The position numbers and the translations under genes were made by a program. Below the pieces are notes generated by a model. It had not been told where the DNA came from. It ran no database searches and was given only the letters and a program-made list of their open reading frames with translations. This document shows, one piece after another, positions 1-12,709 of a DNA stretch of 64,000 nt (position 1 is its first letter; every line of letters begins with the position of its first letter). This DNA comes from Tribonema minus. Taxonomy: Eukaryota; Sar; Xanthophyceae; Tribonematales; Tribonemataceae. The stretch spans positions 682,001 to 746,000 of the forward strand of contig JAFCMP010000490.1 of NCBI GenBank assembly GCA_017506865.1. The letters run 5' to 3'.

Positions 1-3000
1 ATTGTTGCTCACGGCGCCGTGTTCCAAGGCAGCGGCGCCGTTGTGGTTGACATCGGATGATGTCTCCTCTGCCGCCTCTGCCGCCTTGAGGGCCTTTGCC
101 GTCGTCAGGTACTCGGCGGCCCTGTAGCATGCATAAGCGGTCAACATCGGTTTGAGCACGTCAGGTGTGTCTGAATGACCTCGTTCTTTAGAGTAAGTGT
201 TCTGTAGCGTAAGTGTCAGGGTGGGGCTCCATGGTCTGCAGCACTCGGGCGCCGCGCATCTGTCACCCTATTGCACGTCACGTGCAGCCCGTGTATGGCA
301 TACTGTCGTTATAAAAACACCTCTCTAGATACATGTTGCCTCGCTGCGAATCGTCAGGTATGACAGTCACTTCGAAGGTGTGACGTCAAACACTGCGCAT
401 CTGTCACCCTGTTGCATGTGTACGGCATACTGTTGTTAAATAGCGCTTCTCTAGATACATGCTGCCTCTTCGCCAATCGACAGTATCACAGTAACTGCAA
501 CTGTGTGACTTCAACTTCATCTGTCGAGCAGGCAGCGGCCCCTGATCTTTCCCGCCACCAGTCCTGCTAACCGCAACAGTCACTTCAACTGACTTCAACT
601 GCAAATGTCGTGATTTAAACGAGCCGGCTTTTTTGAACGTACGCACGTTGACGGTCCATAACTTCAGCGCATGAAGCGACCAATACCTAACTCCACAGCT
701 CCCCCTGGTCCTCAAACTTGTGAAGCGCAGCCCCCTCAACGCTTCCTTCACCTGTCGTGCGCGCCGCACCGCCGCTCCAGCCGAGCCCACAGCAACCCCC
801 CATGCCAGTCGCTGTCTTAAGTGCCCCACCTGCCGTGTACGGCACTGCCATGTAGGCCCACCGACAACTTCAACCTGAAACCTCAAAGTGCGGACTGCAA
901 CTTCAACTTTGATAGTTCATCTGTCGTGCGCGCCGCGCAGCCGCGCCCTCAGCGCCCACGTGTGCCAGTCGCCGCTGTCCGCGAGCGCCACGCGCGAGAC
1001 GCAGTTGGCGGACAACTTCAACATGCAACTTTAAGTACAAACTTCAACTTCAACACGTCACCTGTCGTGCGCGCCGCGCCGCCGCTCCAGCCGCGCCCAC
1101 AGCGCCCACGCGTGCCAGTCGCCGCTGTCTGCGAGCACCGCACGCGAAACGTAGTTAGCGGCGAGGTCCACGTTGCCCTGCTGCGCCTCCATCGCAGCCC
1201 ACGCCTGCCACACCGCTCCGACGCTGCCCGCGTCCGACCAGACGCGCACCGCCCACTCAAACAGCTTCCTGCAGGGGGGTGCGTGTCGGGGGGATTGGTA
1301 GGGGGGGGGGGGGGGGGCTGCGGTGAGTGACAGTCCACGTGTGCGGGACGCGGGCAGGGCGCTCCTTGCAGGAGCAAGTCACACGCACACGCGCGTGCAC
1401 ACACACACATGCAGAGCTTGTGCGGGGATAAGTCACATGATCCAGAAGGCATGTGTGCGCGACGAGCGCCGCAAACGCCATGCAGAGGGGGGCAGGGCAC
1501 GCGTGCAGTGATGCTGCCGCGCTCCAGCACAAAAAAGACAGCCGTATACGATGCGTGCGATGGCGGGGCAGAGCGCGGCGGAAGCGGCCGCTGCGAGGTG
1601 CGACATGGTCCATGCAGCAGATAGGGCGCGAAAAAAATTCCCAAGTTTCGAAGTAGCCAATCTTTCTGTAACACTACGGCTTCGTTGATGGTCGGGCAAG
1701 AAACCGAGAGGCCCAATGACTTGCGCGATGTACAGATGGACATTTGCAAAGTGGAGGGTTCACTTACCTTGCACGGTCTGGCTTCTTGAGCCGCCATTCG
1801 CAGATGGCCCATGTTGTTACCAAAGGCCCCAGCCCGTCTGTTCCTGCGCTAGCCAGGGCACCTGGCAGACACAGATGGGAAACAAAGAGTACATGGGATC
1901 AGGCCATGATCAGGCCATGACAACGCGCGTGATGTGCAACCAGGCACGCCAATGCAATGCTGCAACCACGAGAAGCAGGAAGCCAGTTGCGCGACAGAAC
2001 GAGGACACCACCTGTGGCTTTCCTTGCAATGCAACAGTACGGTGTACCGCCCGCATAGCACAGCGCATGCATCAGCGACATGGGACGGCAAGAGGTCATG
2101 GTGCCCCACACGCGTGATCAAGGGCCGCGATGCCTCATGGCCAACTGGATATGAACTCAAGTGATGTCTATGTCAAGACTGGATGTTGGTTCTGTTCAAC
2201 TGTAGGTCAAACCAACCGCCGAAAGCTTGCCATAAGTCCAGATTGTGTGCTGCCTGAGAACCAGGTGCAAACAGTGCCAACCGCATATAAAGCGCTCATA
2301 AGATGCATACCCCGGCAAACCCATATGTCTGTTGAAAGGTGGTCAGGCAATCGTAACGGGCGCTGCACGCACCACAGCAGCGCCCGGCGCACCATGCATG
2401 TTCAGCACTACTTCAACTTCAACTCGGTCGCTCAAATTGGCCCATACACACCCCGTCAAGCTCATATAGCCGCACGGGCGTGCCGAGCACGTCCATGGTG
2501 CTTGCAGCGCCTGTTACAAACACTTGACCACCATAACTCACCTTTGAACAGCAACACACGCGCCCGCTCAAACTGCCCCATGTCCATCTCCAGCTCCGCG
2601 CTGGACTGGTGTGGCCCCGGTTTGGAGGGGTCTATGCGCGCGGCATGCTGCAGGATCTCCCGCGCCTTCAACGGCAGACAGAACAAGACAACGGGTCTGG
2701 TCAAAAATTTGATGCCGCGCTTTTGTTGCAAGGATGAAAAAGGACAACGGGTCTAGTCATGAATTCGATGGCGGCGCATGTGATGACACTGATTACAGTG
2801 TTCACAGGGAATTGCTGGGTTTGCGCAGCGGATCATGATTCCATCACTGCTGTAGCTCAGGCTGTAGTGCAGCCATGCCTGCTTGCTTGAGCGGCAGCAC
2901 ACAACCAGCGTGACAGTATATGCAGCATGCGCCAGTCATCAGACGCTGATACAGTGAGGTTGTAAGTCTCACTTGAGTGATGACGCCCTTGATGTTGAAG

Positions 3001-6000
3001 ACATCACAATGCAAATCATTGCACCGTTGGCAGCGTTGGACTGTGTTGACCTCATGGAAAAACTGGCACCTCACAGGCACAGGCAGTATACCTTGAGCTC
3101 ACCAGAGTTGGTAACATGCATACGCTCACTTTGTCTCTACGGTTCATGTGAGTATGAAGTTCAACTTGATATTGAAGTTGGGGCATATCAGGTGGCATGC
3201 TTTGAGCTCAATGAAGTTGTCGGCCTCTACAAACTCTTTATACACTCTCTAACTGCATTTATATATTGAGTAGACCATGAAAGCACCTCAGGGCGGCGTA
3301 CATATATACCTTGAGCTCATTGAAGTTGTCAGCCTCGAGCTTGGCTCACTTCATCACAACAGTATCAGTTATTGGGCATGGCACCTCAGGGCTGACATGC
3401 ATGCGTACCTTGAGCTCATTGGAGTTGTCGGCCTCGAGCTTGGCCCAGTTCACCCACAGGTCCACCGCGCGCTCAAACAGCAGCGTCGACTGCGAGTACA
3501 CCGCCACGGCGCCCGCCGTATTGCCCGCGAGCTCCTCCATGCGCGCCCACGCTTGCCACAGCTGCACAACAGCAGCGTCAAGAATTGCGCAATGTCAGGG
3601 CAAAGCAAGCGGTGCATTGCTGCGAATGTATGTGTGTTGAATACCGAGGCGCGCAATCGCACTGGCGCCTCAACCCTAACCCTAACCCTGATGCTAACCC
3701 TAACGCTAATGCTAACCCCGACCCTGACCCCGGAGCCCACTGTAGTGCCAGCAAGCTCCTCGGTGCGCGCCTTTGCTTGCGGCAGCTGGATGCAGCAGCG
3801 GGGCGACACGGAGCGCAAGGTCCAAGGGCGACGTCAGGAGCGCTGCTGCAAGGGCATGTACGTATCTGGGTGACGTGACCATGCCGGCAAGCGCGCCCGC
3901 GCTCGCCACCGCTAAGCGTCAGCAGCGTCGATATAGCAGGGCGCACCTATCAAGGCAAGGCCAAACGCAGCAGCGCTCACCTGCGGCGCCACCCCTCGCC
4001 CCCCCACGGCTGCCCCCGTAGCGCGCCGATACAGCGCACGCGCAACCGGAATGCGCCCGTCCGCCTCCTCCAGCTGCGCCAGCGTGAGCCACGCCTCCGT
4101 GCTCCGCGGGTTGAACGAGAGGCACCGGTTCAGGACGCCGCGCGCCGCCGCCGCGTCGCCGCCGCGCCACAGCATGATTGCCTGCGGCATGTACACACAC
4201 ATATTCGTGTATGTATGGACTAGAGTCAAAATATCGTAGAGCTCTAAGTGACAAGGTGTGGTGAACCGTCAAATTGAATGCCTTCCACCAATGACCGCGG
4301 TCGCCGCTGCTGCGGCAACTGGCCACGAGTCAAGCAGTATGTATATTGCTGTGTGAGTGGCAGTTACGGGGGAGAACCATGCCTTGATGCCCCGGAGTCA
4401 GAGCAGGCGACTGAGGCGACGCTCCGCGCGAGTGCTGCCATCACGCCGCAGCAGAGTTCCCTGCGTGGTCACCATCAGTGTGCGCTCCGCAGCCATGTGA
4501 TATGATTAGTGCATGTTCAAGGCTCCTGTCAAGCCCACCTCAGTGCTCCACAGCCAGCGCAGGCGCGCCATGCACAGTGTGCGGTCATCGCCATGCGGCC
4601 TGCGTGGTGTCAAAGAGTATGCACACACAGCAGATCCAACTTCCCTAGTCCACAGTCGAGGGCTTGATAACTTCAAGCACGCATGCGAACAACCACAGCC
4701 ATGTCACATTGTACTGCCTCAAAGCAGAGGATGCACGCGCACGCACCTTGGCAACAAGAAGGAACTGGTCTGTGGGCGCCAGCCTGAGAGGCTTGGCAAC
4801 TACAGGCATGCCCCTCGACACAAGGCTTCGAATACCACTGCTAAGCAGCTCAGTGCTGATCACGTGTTGGCAATGCCGCTGCGGCCGGCAATGACACAAC
4901 CACAGCCATGCTACACTTTTACTGCCACAAGGGATGAAATACATGCGCACGCACGCACCTTGGCAATCAGAAGGAACTGGTTTGTGGGCGCCAGCCTGAG
5001 CCCCTTGTCAAACGCGACCGCAGCCTCTTCAGCGTCCCCCAATCGGTCGCAGGCGACCCCGTACGCATGCCACAGCCTGTGACTGTGCGGGTCGCCTGAG
5101 CAGCGCCACGGAGTGTGGATGAGAGGGTTGAAAGTCAGTTGTAGAACACGCGCTGGTAGGTGCAGCAACGTCTTCGGCCAGGTCTGCAGAAACTGTGGGT
5201 ACGAGTCTGCATGGGTTGCCTGAGTAGGAGTGCAGCCTGCACATGGACGCACCGGGTGTTTGTAATATTTGCCGCTTGTGGAAACCTCAACACCATTACC
5301 TATGTAAGTTCAACGCTCTCTTGAGGTGCTGCTTGCGCTTGCAGAGCGCCCTTTGCAGCGTCCCTCTGACGTTGATGTCAATCACCCAACCTTGCATGCA
5401 TCATGAACAAGACCCTAGCGCAATGCCAGCCCCAGCGGTGACCCCAGCAGCGTTGCTCACCTTGAAGACCCTTGGCAAACAAGTCATGCGCAGTGCGCAC
5501 GTCCCCCGTGCGCGCCTCCATCCTCCCCCACGCGTCCCACGCATGGCTCAGCAACGGGTTCAGCTCCGTCGCGCGCATGTACAGCGACCTGCGCAAGGCG
5601 CGATGTGGCGTGAGCGCTCAACTTCAACTTGTGGTGAACTGAGAGCCCCACTGGGCTGACCCGACGAGTGCGCTTACAAGGCAGTTTGACTTTGTCCAGC
5701 GTGGAGTGAAGCGCTGATGCCAACCATGGCCCCCAGCATTTCAAGCATCAATGTATGTGGTCTATGCATGGCGTACATTGTCCCATCAACACGTTTGCCG
5801 CGCCTCTCCAGCTCCGCCAACAAGTGCCAGTCTGAGCGCATTCGAGGGTAGCACGCGGTGGAGCACTGTTGCCAACCCTATGTGGCAACAGCACTACAGG
5901 CACTATGTATGCATGTACTTCTAAGTCTGTATATATAAGTAGGGTGCGTTGTATACCTGGCACCAACAACATGCCTGCCAGCCCTCTCCAGCTTAGCCAA

Positions 6001-7669
6001 CCAGTGCCAGATGCGTGCATTCGAGGGTATTGCCTGCGGCGAGCAAGCACTGCTGACAATCCTAGCAATAGCACTACAGGCACCTATGTGTGCATGCATG
6101 TATGTATGACAGTAGTAGAATGCATTGTATACCTGGCTCCATCAATATGTCCGCCATCCCTCTCAAGCTCCGCCAGCGAGTGCCATATGTGCGCATTGGA
6201 GGGTATCGCCTGCAGCGCGCGGTGGAGCACTGCCCTGGCCCCCTCTGCATTCCCCCTGCTCCGCTGAAGCCTGCGCGCATCAGGGGAAGGCAAACATGAA
6301 CCGCGTGATGCAATCAATCAGGCAGGCGCATTGCGACGACTCTCTCGTCACATCCATGCAGGCCGTCATTGAATATTTATAAGACCTCGATCATCTTTTA
6401 TTGTTCAATTGATTTCCTTCTGTTTATCTTATAAATGGTGTTTGGCGCTCTGCCTGATTATAGGCTGTAGTTGCAATGTTGCAACGGGTGTTTCAGTGAA
6501 GAGCCGGTCGCCGGCAGTGAGGCAGAAGTTGAAGTTAGCAGGTGTGTGCTGGGAGGGGTTGTTGCACTGCCCTGCATTCTCCCTTCTCCTCTACAGCATT
6601 GGGCACCATCACAAACTGTACGACTCAGGACATGCAGTTTCTGAAATCGTCCTGGTTGTCGCCGGCACTATGGCATAGCTCTGTGTGTTTGCTGACAGCG
6701 ACAGCACTCGTTGCTGTCTTCCCCAAGCTTGTGATCAGTGTTTCGAAAACATTGTGACCATGCGTGTAAGCGCACCGGCCACATGTGACATGGGTGCAGC
6801 AAGTGAGAACCTGTGGGAAGGCGACGCGGCGCGCATGAACCAGGGGGGCACGGCGGCAACCTACATTTTACATGACTGCACAGCGTGCAGGCCCGACTGG
6901 AATTCGCCCATCTCATCACCGTTACCTGTACCTGACATGACAGCAACTGCACATACGCAACACAGTGACTTGCTGTCTGTAGCACCTTTGATGTCAAGCA
7001 TGCGGCCCCATCAACGCACCGTGCGAGCCGGCTCCACACGCGGCCGTCCTTGGGGTTGACGATGGCCAGCTTCGTCAGCAGCACCTCGCTCCTCTTGAGG
7101 TCCCCCCCCTTGTCCGCCGCCACCGCCTCATCGTACATGCGCATGAGATCGGTCTCCGCGTAGCCCGGTCCGAACCCCAGTGCCTCCCCATGAGCCCCCT
7201 CCAGGGGCTCGAGCTCTAAGGCCGGCGCCGTGGCGTTGGCGAGCAGCAGGGCATCGAACTGGGCCTGCGTCTGCTGCTGCCAGAAGTCTGTCTGCTGCAG
7301 TGGCGGTGCGTGCTCGACCTGCACGTCCCGGACCTTCAGCTTGCCTCCCTTTCGTCTGCTGCCGCCGCCGCGCTCCAGCGACATGATGGGCGGGTCCCGC
7401 ACAGTGGCCGCCATCATCCGGAGGCCGCCTGGCCTGCTGCTGCTACGTGAGCAAGCATGCCTGGAGGTGAGTGACGCAGGTCGCCCTGCTTTGAACTCGC
7501 TGACGCGAAGCGCGTTGGCGGCAAGTGGCCGCTGCGCTAGTGGCGATGGACCGTGCGTTGGGATATAGGCCAAGCAGGGGCAGCCGGCCTGAGTAATGGC
7601 CAAGTGCAACAGACCCCTCTTCACCGCCCGCCAACGACCATGCTGCCGCTGCCGATGCTGCCTTGCCAT
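1..7669 (-). CDS. HAT/TPR-repeat RNA-binding protein, HCF107/MBB1-like, probably chloroplast; 3' end beyond window
   Basis: Ten exons join in phase: 7669-7020, 6255-6133, 5588-5461, 5095-4959, 4181-3981, 3561-3409, 2665-2542, 1843-1768, 1268-1062 and 121 to beyond 1, giving 640 codons so far. Residues 1-85 are rich in Arg, Ser and Ala and nearly free of acidic residues, like a plastid transit peptide. A DFW motif lies near residue 128. From about residue 170 come half-a-TPR (HAT) units with the W-x-x-x-A-x-x-E pattern (WHSLAELE, WDAWGRME, WLTLAQLE, WQAWARME, WQAWAAME), roughly one or two per exon. HCF107 and MBB1 are HAT proteins that protect psbB/psbH transcripts in chloroplasts; the order of units and the N-terminal layout fit that type. 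Other HAT proteins (CRN-type splicing factors) are less likely given the leader. Exon 8 (WAICEW...PDRAR) was placed because it alone restores the phase. Introns carry exon echoes. The repeat-protein call is strong; the HCF107/MBB1 identity is inference. Confidence 0.8.
3658..3735 (+). repeat. interstitial CCCTAA telomere-like tract
   Basis: A run of CCCTAACCCTAACCCTGATG-like units lies inside an intron of the HAT-repeat gene. Similar short TTAGGG/CCCTAA tracts occur at about 8510-8530, 19558-19610, 30018-30035, 30306-30323, 31990-32035 and 32188-32213. Confidence 0.85.
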
Positions 7670-9140
7670 CAGCAGGCACAGTTGTGCTTAATATCCCTCC
7701 CTCCTCGCCTGATGCCGGTCTCTCCCTCCTGTGAGGAACAAAGCGCACACACACTTTAATAATCACATTCTGTGAGAGCAGATGGCCGCACGCATGCACA
7801 GCACAGGGATGCGGAACATGTGGAACACTGTAGAAACGATCGAAAAACCAGGTCAAAAATACCCACAGGATTCGCGGGCCACAAGGACTTGCTTGCTGCG
7901 CCGCACTCAGTAGGAGGCTGGGCGCAATTGCCTCCTGCAACCCACCTTTTTCCTGCGCCCTGAGGATGCGAGCTGGCCGCAGCAGTGCCTCACAGTAATG
8001 ACAGGCCTGCACCACTTGCAGCTGCTTTCGCCTGCCTCAAAGCCTCGCTGCGTCGTGTCCCACCTAGATGTTCCCGTCCTGAGGCAGAGGCAGATGAACA
8101 AAAGCCTCTCAGCCGGCCACGTGGCCGCGAAGTTAAAAACATACGGTATGGGAGACGACATGCAGAATCATCTGATCAGAAATGCCTTGTTGTGTGCGCT
8201 GCTGCTGCTGCTGCTGCTGCCATTTGGTGGTCCTGACTGGCATACTTACAATAATGCGCTAGAGCCGCAATAAAAGTCGCATGCTCGCATAATTCTTCAC
8301 GACAAATCCGATCATTGGTATAGACAACTGCGGAAGCTGTGCCTCGCGTATGTTTCAAGAGAACCTTGCGGTTACGCGCCTTGTTGCCTACATACCTGCA
8401 CCAGAAAGTGAAAGTTTGTCTGCCTGAATCAAGGTGACGATGGCAGCGCGTGGTATTCCCTACCCTAACCCAAATTGTAATTCTTCAGAAAGAACTCTAG
8501 GGTTTAGGCTAACCCTAACCCTAACCCTAATGCAACAACGTTGCAGTCTCATACAAGAAAGCTCCTGCTAAATAGCCACAGAGCTACCGCGTGCCGTAAT
8601 GCAAGCATTCATGACACAATGCACATGGAATGGTTCATACGTACGGACCGATGGAGCACAGGCACCAGTAAATTGTATCTGCACAAGCAATGCACCATGC
8701 AGCTGCACAGGCCAACCACTTTCAGCAGAATCTGTAACTTGGGCATAAGCTGTTGGTACCAGCTGTCCCACCAGAAGCAATCCATGTCAATCCCCATTTC
8801 TGATCCGAGCCCTTGTCAGGCGGCATTGCGCTGCTGTTGAACTCTGTGGTGCTAGATTGGCCGCCTGCGCAGGTCACGCTGTGACGAAGCCTCTTTCCAT
8901 TTTGAGTTTTAGCTCACTACCCCCCAACCACAAACGCAACACTGTGTAACTTGCAGCACCTCTGCTGTGACCACATGATCCACGTGCATCTGTAGCAGTG
9001 GGTCCATGGCAGTGACGCTGTCATCAAAGCAACACGACAGTGCTCAAAAGGCACCCATATTATGTTCAACACCTCCAACTTCAAGATTGAACTGATTCGC
9101 AACAAACACGTCCAGCGATCATCTCCGCGATTTGAGACCC
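7670..9140. other. intergenic stretch between the HAT-repeat gene and PIG-P
   Basis: No exon is recognised here. It holds a short CTG/CAG trinucleotide run (about 8199-8220) and CCCTAA telomere-like units (about 8460-8470 and 8510-8530). A short open frame at about 8095-8273 with a leucine run comes from the CTG repeat and matches nothing known. The promoter of the HAT-repeat gene should lie just above 7669, but no motif stands out. Confidence 0.4.
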
Positions 9141-11312
9141 TCAGGTTGGCGCTGGTGCAGCAAATTGACTGTGTTGGCGCCCGTAGAGCACGCTGTTCAC
9201 CAGCGCAATGTCTAGATCGCCGATAGCAGGCGTGCGTATCGTGCCATCCTCGCCTCTGCTGGCGTGCAGGACAGTTGAAGGCCGCGTAAAGTTGTCTGCG
9301 GCAACAGCGACAAGTGAGGCATGACATGTCAACACGCTGATTCAGAGATGAAGCTGAACTTGAGAGTTGCCGTCTTGCATGCACCAGCTGCTTTGATGCA
9401 GTGTATCGTGGCAGTATGTGCGTATGGACTGTCAGTGAGTGCAGCGCGCGATGAACCGCGTAACTTCAAGGTCACCGATTGCAGCCATGCGCATCGTTCC
9501 CCATGCTTCTGCCAGCGTGCAGAAACAGCCCTGTGACGGTCAGGGCCATGTACGCCTTGTTCAATTGACAGTCTGAGCAGCACGCAGAACGGCGTTTTTT
9601 TCAATCGGCAGTCCGACCAGTATCGAGCTCTGAGGGCGGGACAAAGGGCAATGTCAACACGTGGGCTACAGAAAGCAGGCAGCACATGCGGCAGCGCGCC
9701 GCCTTCATCACTACTGGTGTACGGCGCCATTGACAGCCGTGCAAGACGACGAGCACAGCGGCAGCATTCGAGCGATGATGGAAGTGTGTCACGCAATGCC
9801 TCCAGGACGACAACGCTGCAGAATGTGGCAGCAGGTCGAGGTGCCGCCCTCGCAGCCGCTGGCTTGTGGTCTTGAATGTCAGAGGGCATACACACTTCTC
9901 TGTCATCTGGGCAATGACGTCATCAGCTAATCTGCTGTAAGAACATTGGGGCGGTAGAGCACTCGCCACGGTCTGACTGTATACTCCGGCAATAACAATG
10001 ATGCCAGCAAGCAGCAGATCTGGTCTGCATGCTACGATGGTTCCACTACATCATGTGTCGGCGTTCGTCAACACCCTTTGAGGTATGACAAACTTCTGTA
10101 TCGCGATGAATTTATCTAATGTCAAATCAAATTAAATTGAACACACACATTATGTACTGTAGACTTGACCAAACCTTACAGAGCATATACTTCAGAGCAT
10201 GTGGAACCTTATCTCATGGACAGCGCCCAGGAAGCCAACAAGTCTCACAAGAAAGCGTAGCTAGGTCAAGCTTGCTGTTGTAGTCAATGGTGATGCTGGG
10301 CAGAGATTCATCTCACTGTGCTGGCAAGCGACATAGATGACGTAACAGCTGAGCACGCCTGCACAACAGGGCAGCTACATGCGCAACGTCATCAAAACCA
10401 GCTGACAGAAGCATGTTCTGTGAAACGCCTGTGCGAGCGATCAACGCACTCAGTGGGCCGGCAAGCCCTGAACAACGGTAGTGAATACACTCTTTCAACG
10501 ATAGTGAGTTCACTCTGTCAATCACCTGTGAGGGTGTCCAGCGAATCTAGCGGAGACGTGTCCATCATGTTGAGGCTGCAGTAGCCCACGACAATGCTGG
10601 TCAGGGCGACCAGCACATAGCAGGGCAGCGCCAACGCCCAGTACTTGCTCGGGTAGTATGTAATGCCCAGCGCGTGCAGCTGCTCCTCTGGAATGAAGGC
10701 CCACAGCAGGTAGAATCCTTGAGGAAAGACGTCACATGACACGTGGGACGGAGAAGTCGTGCTGAGCTGAGAGCTCAGAAGCAAAACGCCCAGGAGGATT
10801 GCGCGCGCTGCGAGGGCTGCAATGCTTTGTCTTGTGACCATGGCTTCATCCGCCCCTCTGTGAGATCGTAGGACAGTGAGTGATCGTCGTGCGGTAATGC
10901 CGCAGCTGCTCCTGTGGGACAACACAGGGGCTTGGAACTGGGATGGTAATACTGTGTGTTCGCACAAAGCAAGTCTGCGAACACAAAGCAAGTCTGCTTG
11001 AAGATTGCTCCGCGCCTGCGAGAATGTAGGCACGCGCAATGCTCTGGCAGATAACCTCCCCTGAGCTTTCTGCCCCGGTACAGCATAGGTCATCATCACC
11101 TGCCCAGTCATCGCAGCACATGACACCCGCTTGTAAGTCACTCCTGGGTAGGGTAGAAATTGCAATACCAAAAGCTGATTTAGACTGTCTATCACAGAAT
11201 TCTGGCTCATGCTTGCAGTCAGCCTGGCTAGCCTGCAGGCCTTACCATACAGGATGAAGCTCGCCAACCAGCCCGCGAAACCATAAACCCCAGTCACAGA
11301 CGTCGCTGCCAT
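9141..11312 (-). CDS. PIGP: PIG-P, subunit P of the GPI-N-acetylglucosaminyltransferase complex
   Basis: PIG-P is a small ER membrane subunit of the GPI-GlcNAc transferase that starts GPI-anchor synthesis. Exon 1 (11312-11246) encodes MAATSVTGVYGF and the first membrane helix (AGWLASFILY). Exon 2 (10717-10526) encodes the family signature WAFIPEE...LGITYYPSKYWALALP, a second helix (VLVALTSIVVGY) and the PLDSLDTLT tail. The two join in phase through GT-AG sites. Exon 3 (about 9253-9141) carries TPAIGDLDIALVNSVLYG, matching the conserved C-terminal 'IP-x-DI-x-x-x-x-VN' segment; its acceptor is less certain and a short exon may be missing between 10525 and 9254. The three-exon model gives 123 aa, close to the usual 130-160. 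In-frame upstream sequence lacks an ATG, so 11312 is the start. The gene is divergent from the HSF pair 211 bp away, so they may share a promoter region. An echo of exon 3 lies at 9469-9531. Confidence 0.88.
9469..9531 (-). repeat. echo of PIG-P exon 3
   Basis: This stretch is a degraded direct copy of 9214-9276, the start of the last PIG-P exon, including the acceptor-side sequence. It lies in the intron upstream of the real exon. Substitutions and gaps break the reading frame, so it is a decoy. Confidence 0.7.
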
Positions 11313-11522
11313 CCTCGGCTGGGTTGCCCCGAACGCAGCAGCAGCAGCTGTAGCGGCCTGTCTGCGACTGTTAACTGTATTGCCTGCCTTCCTACATCTG
11401 CTCTGCGTCGATTTTTCCTCCGAGACCAAAACTTCAACTTCATTTTACAAACTTTAAAGGGAAATTCGAATCGCGCACGCGACTTTCAGATGGTGCACGT
11501 GCACCACAGGCGCAAAGGACGC

Positions 11523-12525
11523 ATGGCGGCGACGAGGAAATGTAAACGTGAGAACATTCACGAATCCTACGCGCCTCGAATGGGTGCATCCCTGTGCAGT
11601 GCATGCATCGCTGCGCGCAGCAGTGCGCTACTCAAAGCGTCACCGCATCTCGCTGTCGACGTGCTGCTCAGGTGGCGACCGCGACTTTGCTTACCGTCTT
11701 CATCGTCACTTGCAGAAGGGAGATGCGGGAGGCCTGGTGTGGAGTGCAGATGGTGCATCAATTCGTGTGGTAGATGAGAATGCCCTTGTGCAGACCTGGA
11801 GCTGGCGCACCAACGCCAGTGAGTGCATCGGTCGATCAGCAGTAGATGTGTTGCAATCGTAAGCTTTCACGAATTTATGCCGTAAATCTTTATCGTACCA
11901 TAATCGTAGGCCATAGATTCCTACCACTCGCACATCGTAATCGTAATTCTAAAAGTACACTACAGTATGAGCGTGAATTATTGACGCTGTAGATGTCGTT
12001 TGTCCTCAGTCATGGCACTGGAAGTTACAGGTTTGCAATATGCAGTCCGAATGAAGGCTTGAACTACGGCGTAATAAGTCAACGATAATGTTCACAATGT
12101 GAGATTGCAACAATCCTAGTCAGCAGCAATGCCCCGATGTGCAATCGCTCAGGTTGTTGTTGGCAGAGCAATCATAGTTCTGAGTTGCTCGCAATGTGCC
12201 ATTCTCAGACCGCCACTTCGACAGCTTCCGGAGGCAGTTCTGAGTCTACGCCTTCAAAAGGGCCGGCAACGTGACGTTCAGCCACCCCAACTTCCACAGG
12301 GACATGACGGAAGAGGACTTCAGGGTCATCGCCGCGGGGTACAAGAGGAAGGCCAAGACGCCGTGCGCGTCGGCAGCGCCCGCTGCCATCCGCACTGAGG
12401 CGCGGGGCACCGAGCCGCGGAGCGCTGTCACAGGCGGTCAGAATAAAGTCCATGCCACTAATGGGGGAGAAGAGCGCACGTGTCATTCGACGGGTACAGC
12501 CTACCGTAAGGCGCGTCCCTCTTGA
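11523..12525 (+). pseudogene. HSF-type transcription factor, broken tandem copy
   Basis: This is a tandem copy of the gene at 12710-14148. Exon 1 (11523-11541), exon 2 (11672-11818, 147 nt like its twin) and exon 3 (from 12209) keep the same splice phases. They encode FAYRLHRHLQKGD...WSADGAS and, later, FSHPNFHRDMTEEDFRVIAAGYK. Exon 3 has an in-frame TGA at 12241-12243, inside the DNA-binding domain just after FRRQF, and the long C-terminal part is replaced by a short tail ending at 12525. Unless translation starts inside exon 3, this copy cannot make a full domain. Between the AFK and FSHPNF segments it is closer to the usual HSF length than the intact copy, which has about nine extra residues. 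It may therefore preserve the older form. Confidence 0.78.
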
Positions 12526-12709
12526 AGTGCGCCATCATCGACCCCACAGCCTGCAGTAGCGCGATGTATGTGAACTCGGATGGAATTTACACTTCAAAAA
12601 TCCGGACAGAGTTGATCTTGACCCTAAGCTTGCAAGGACGCCGGCTTCGTCACCGTGCTGAAACCGCTATATAGCTCTCACAGCACCGCCGCTGAGGCTC
12701 AGACGAAGC

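Noticed and set aside
3658-3735. A true telomere end
   Set aside because: The tract is short, degenerate and lies inside an intron of a continuous gene.
5776-6035. Two extra HAT-like exons between exons 2 and 3 of the HAT-repeat gene
   Set aside because: They are worn copies of exon 2, and their entry phase does not fit the phase at the end of exon 2.
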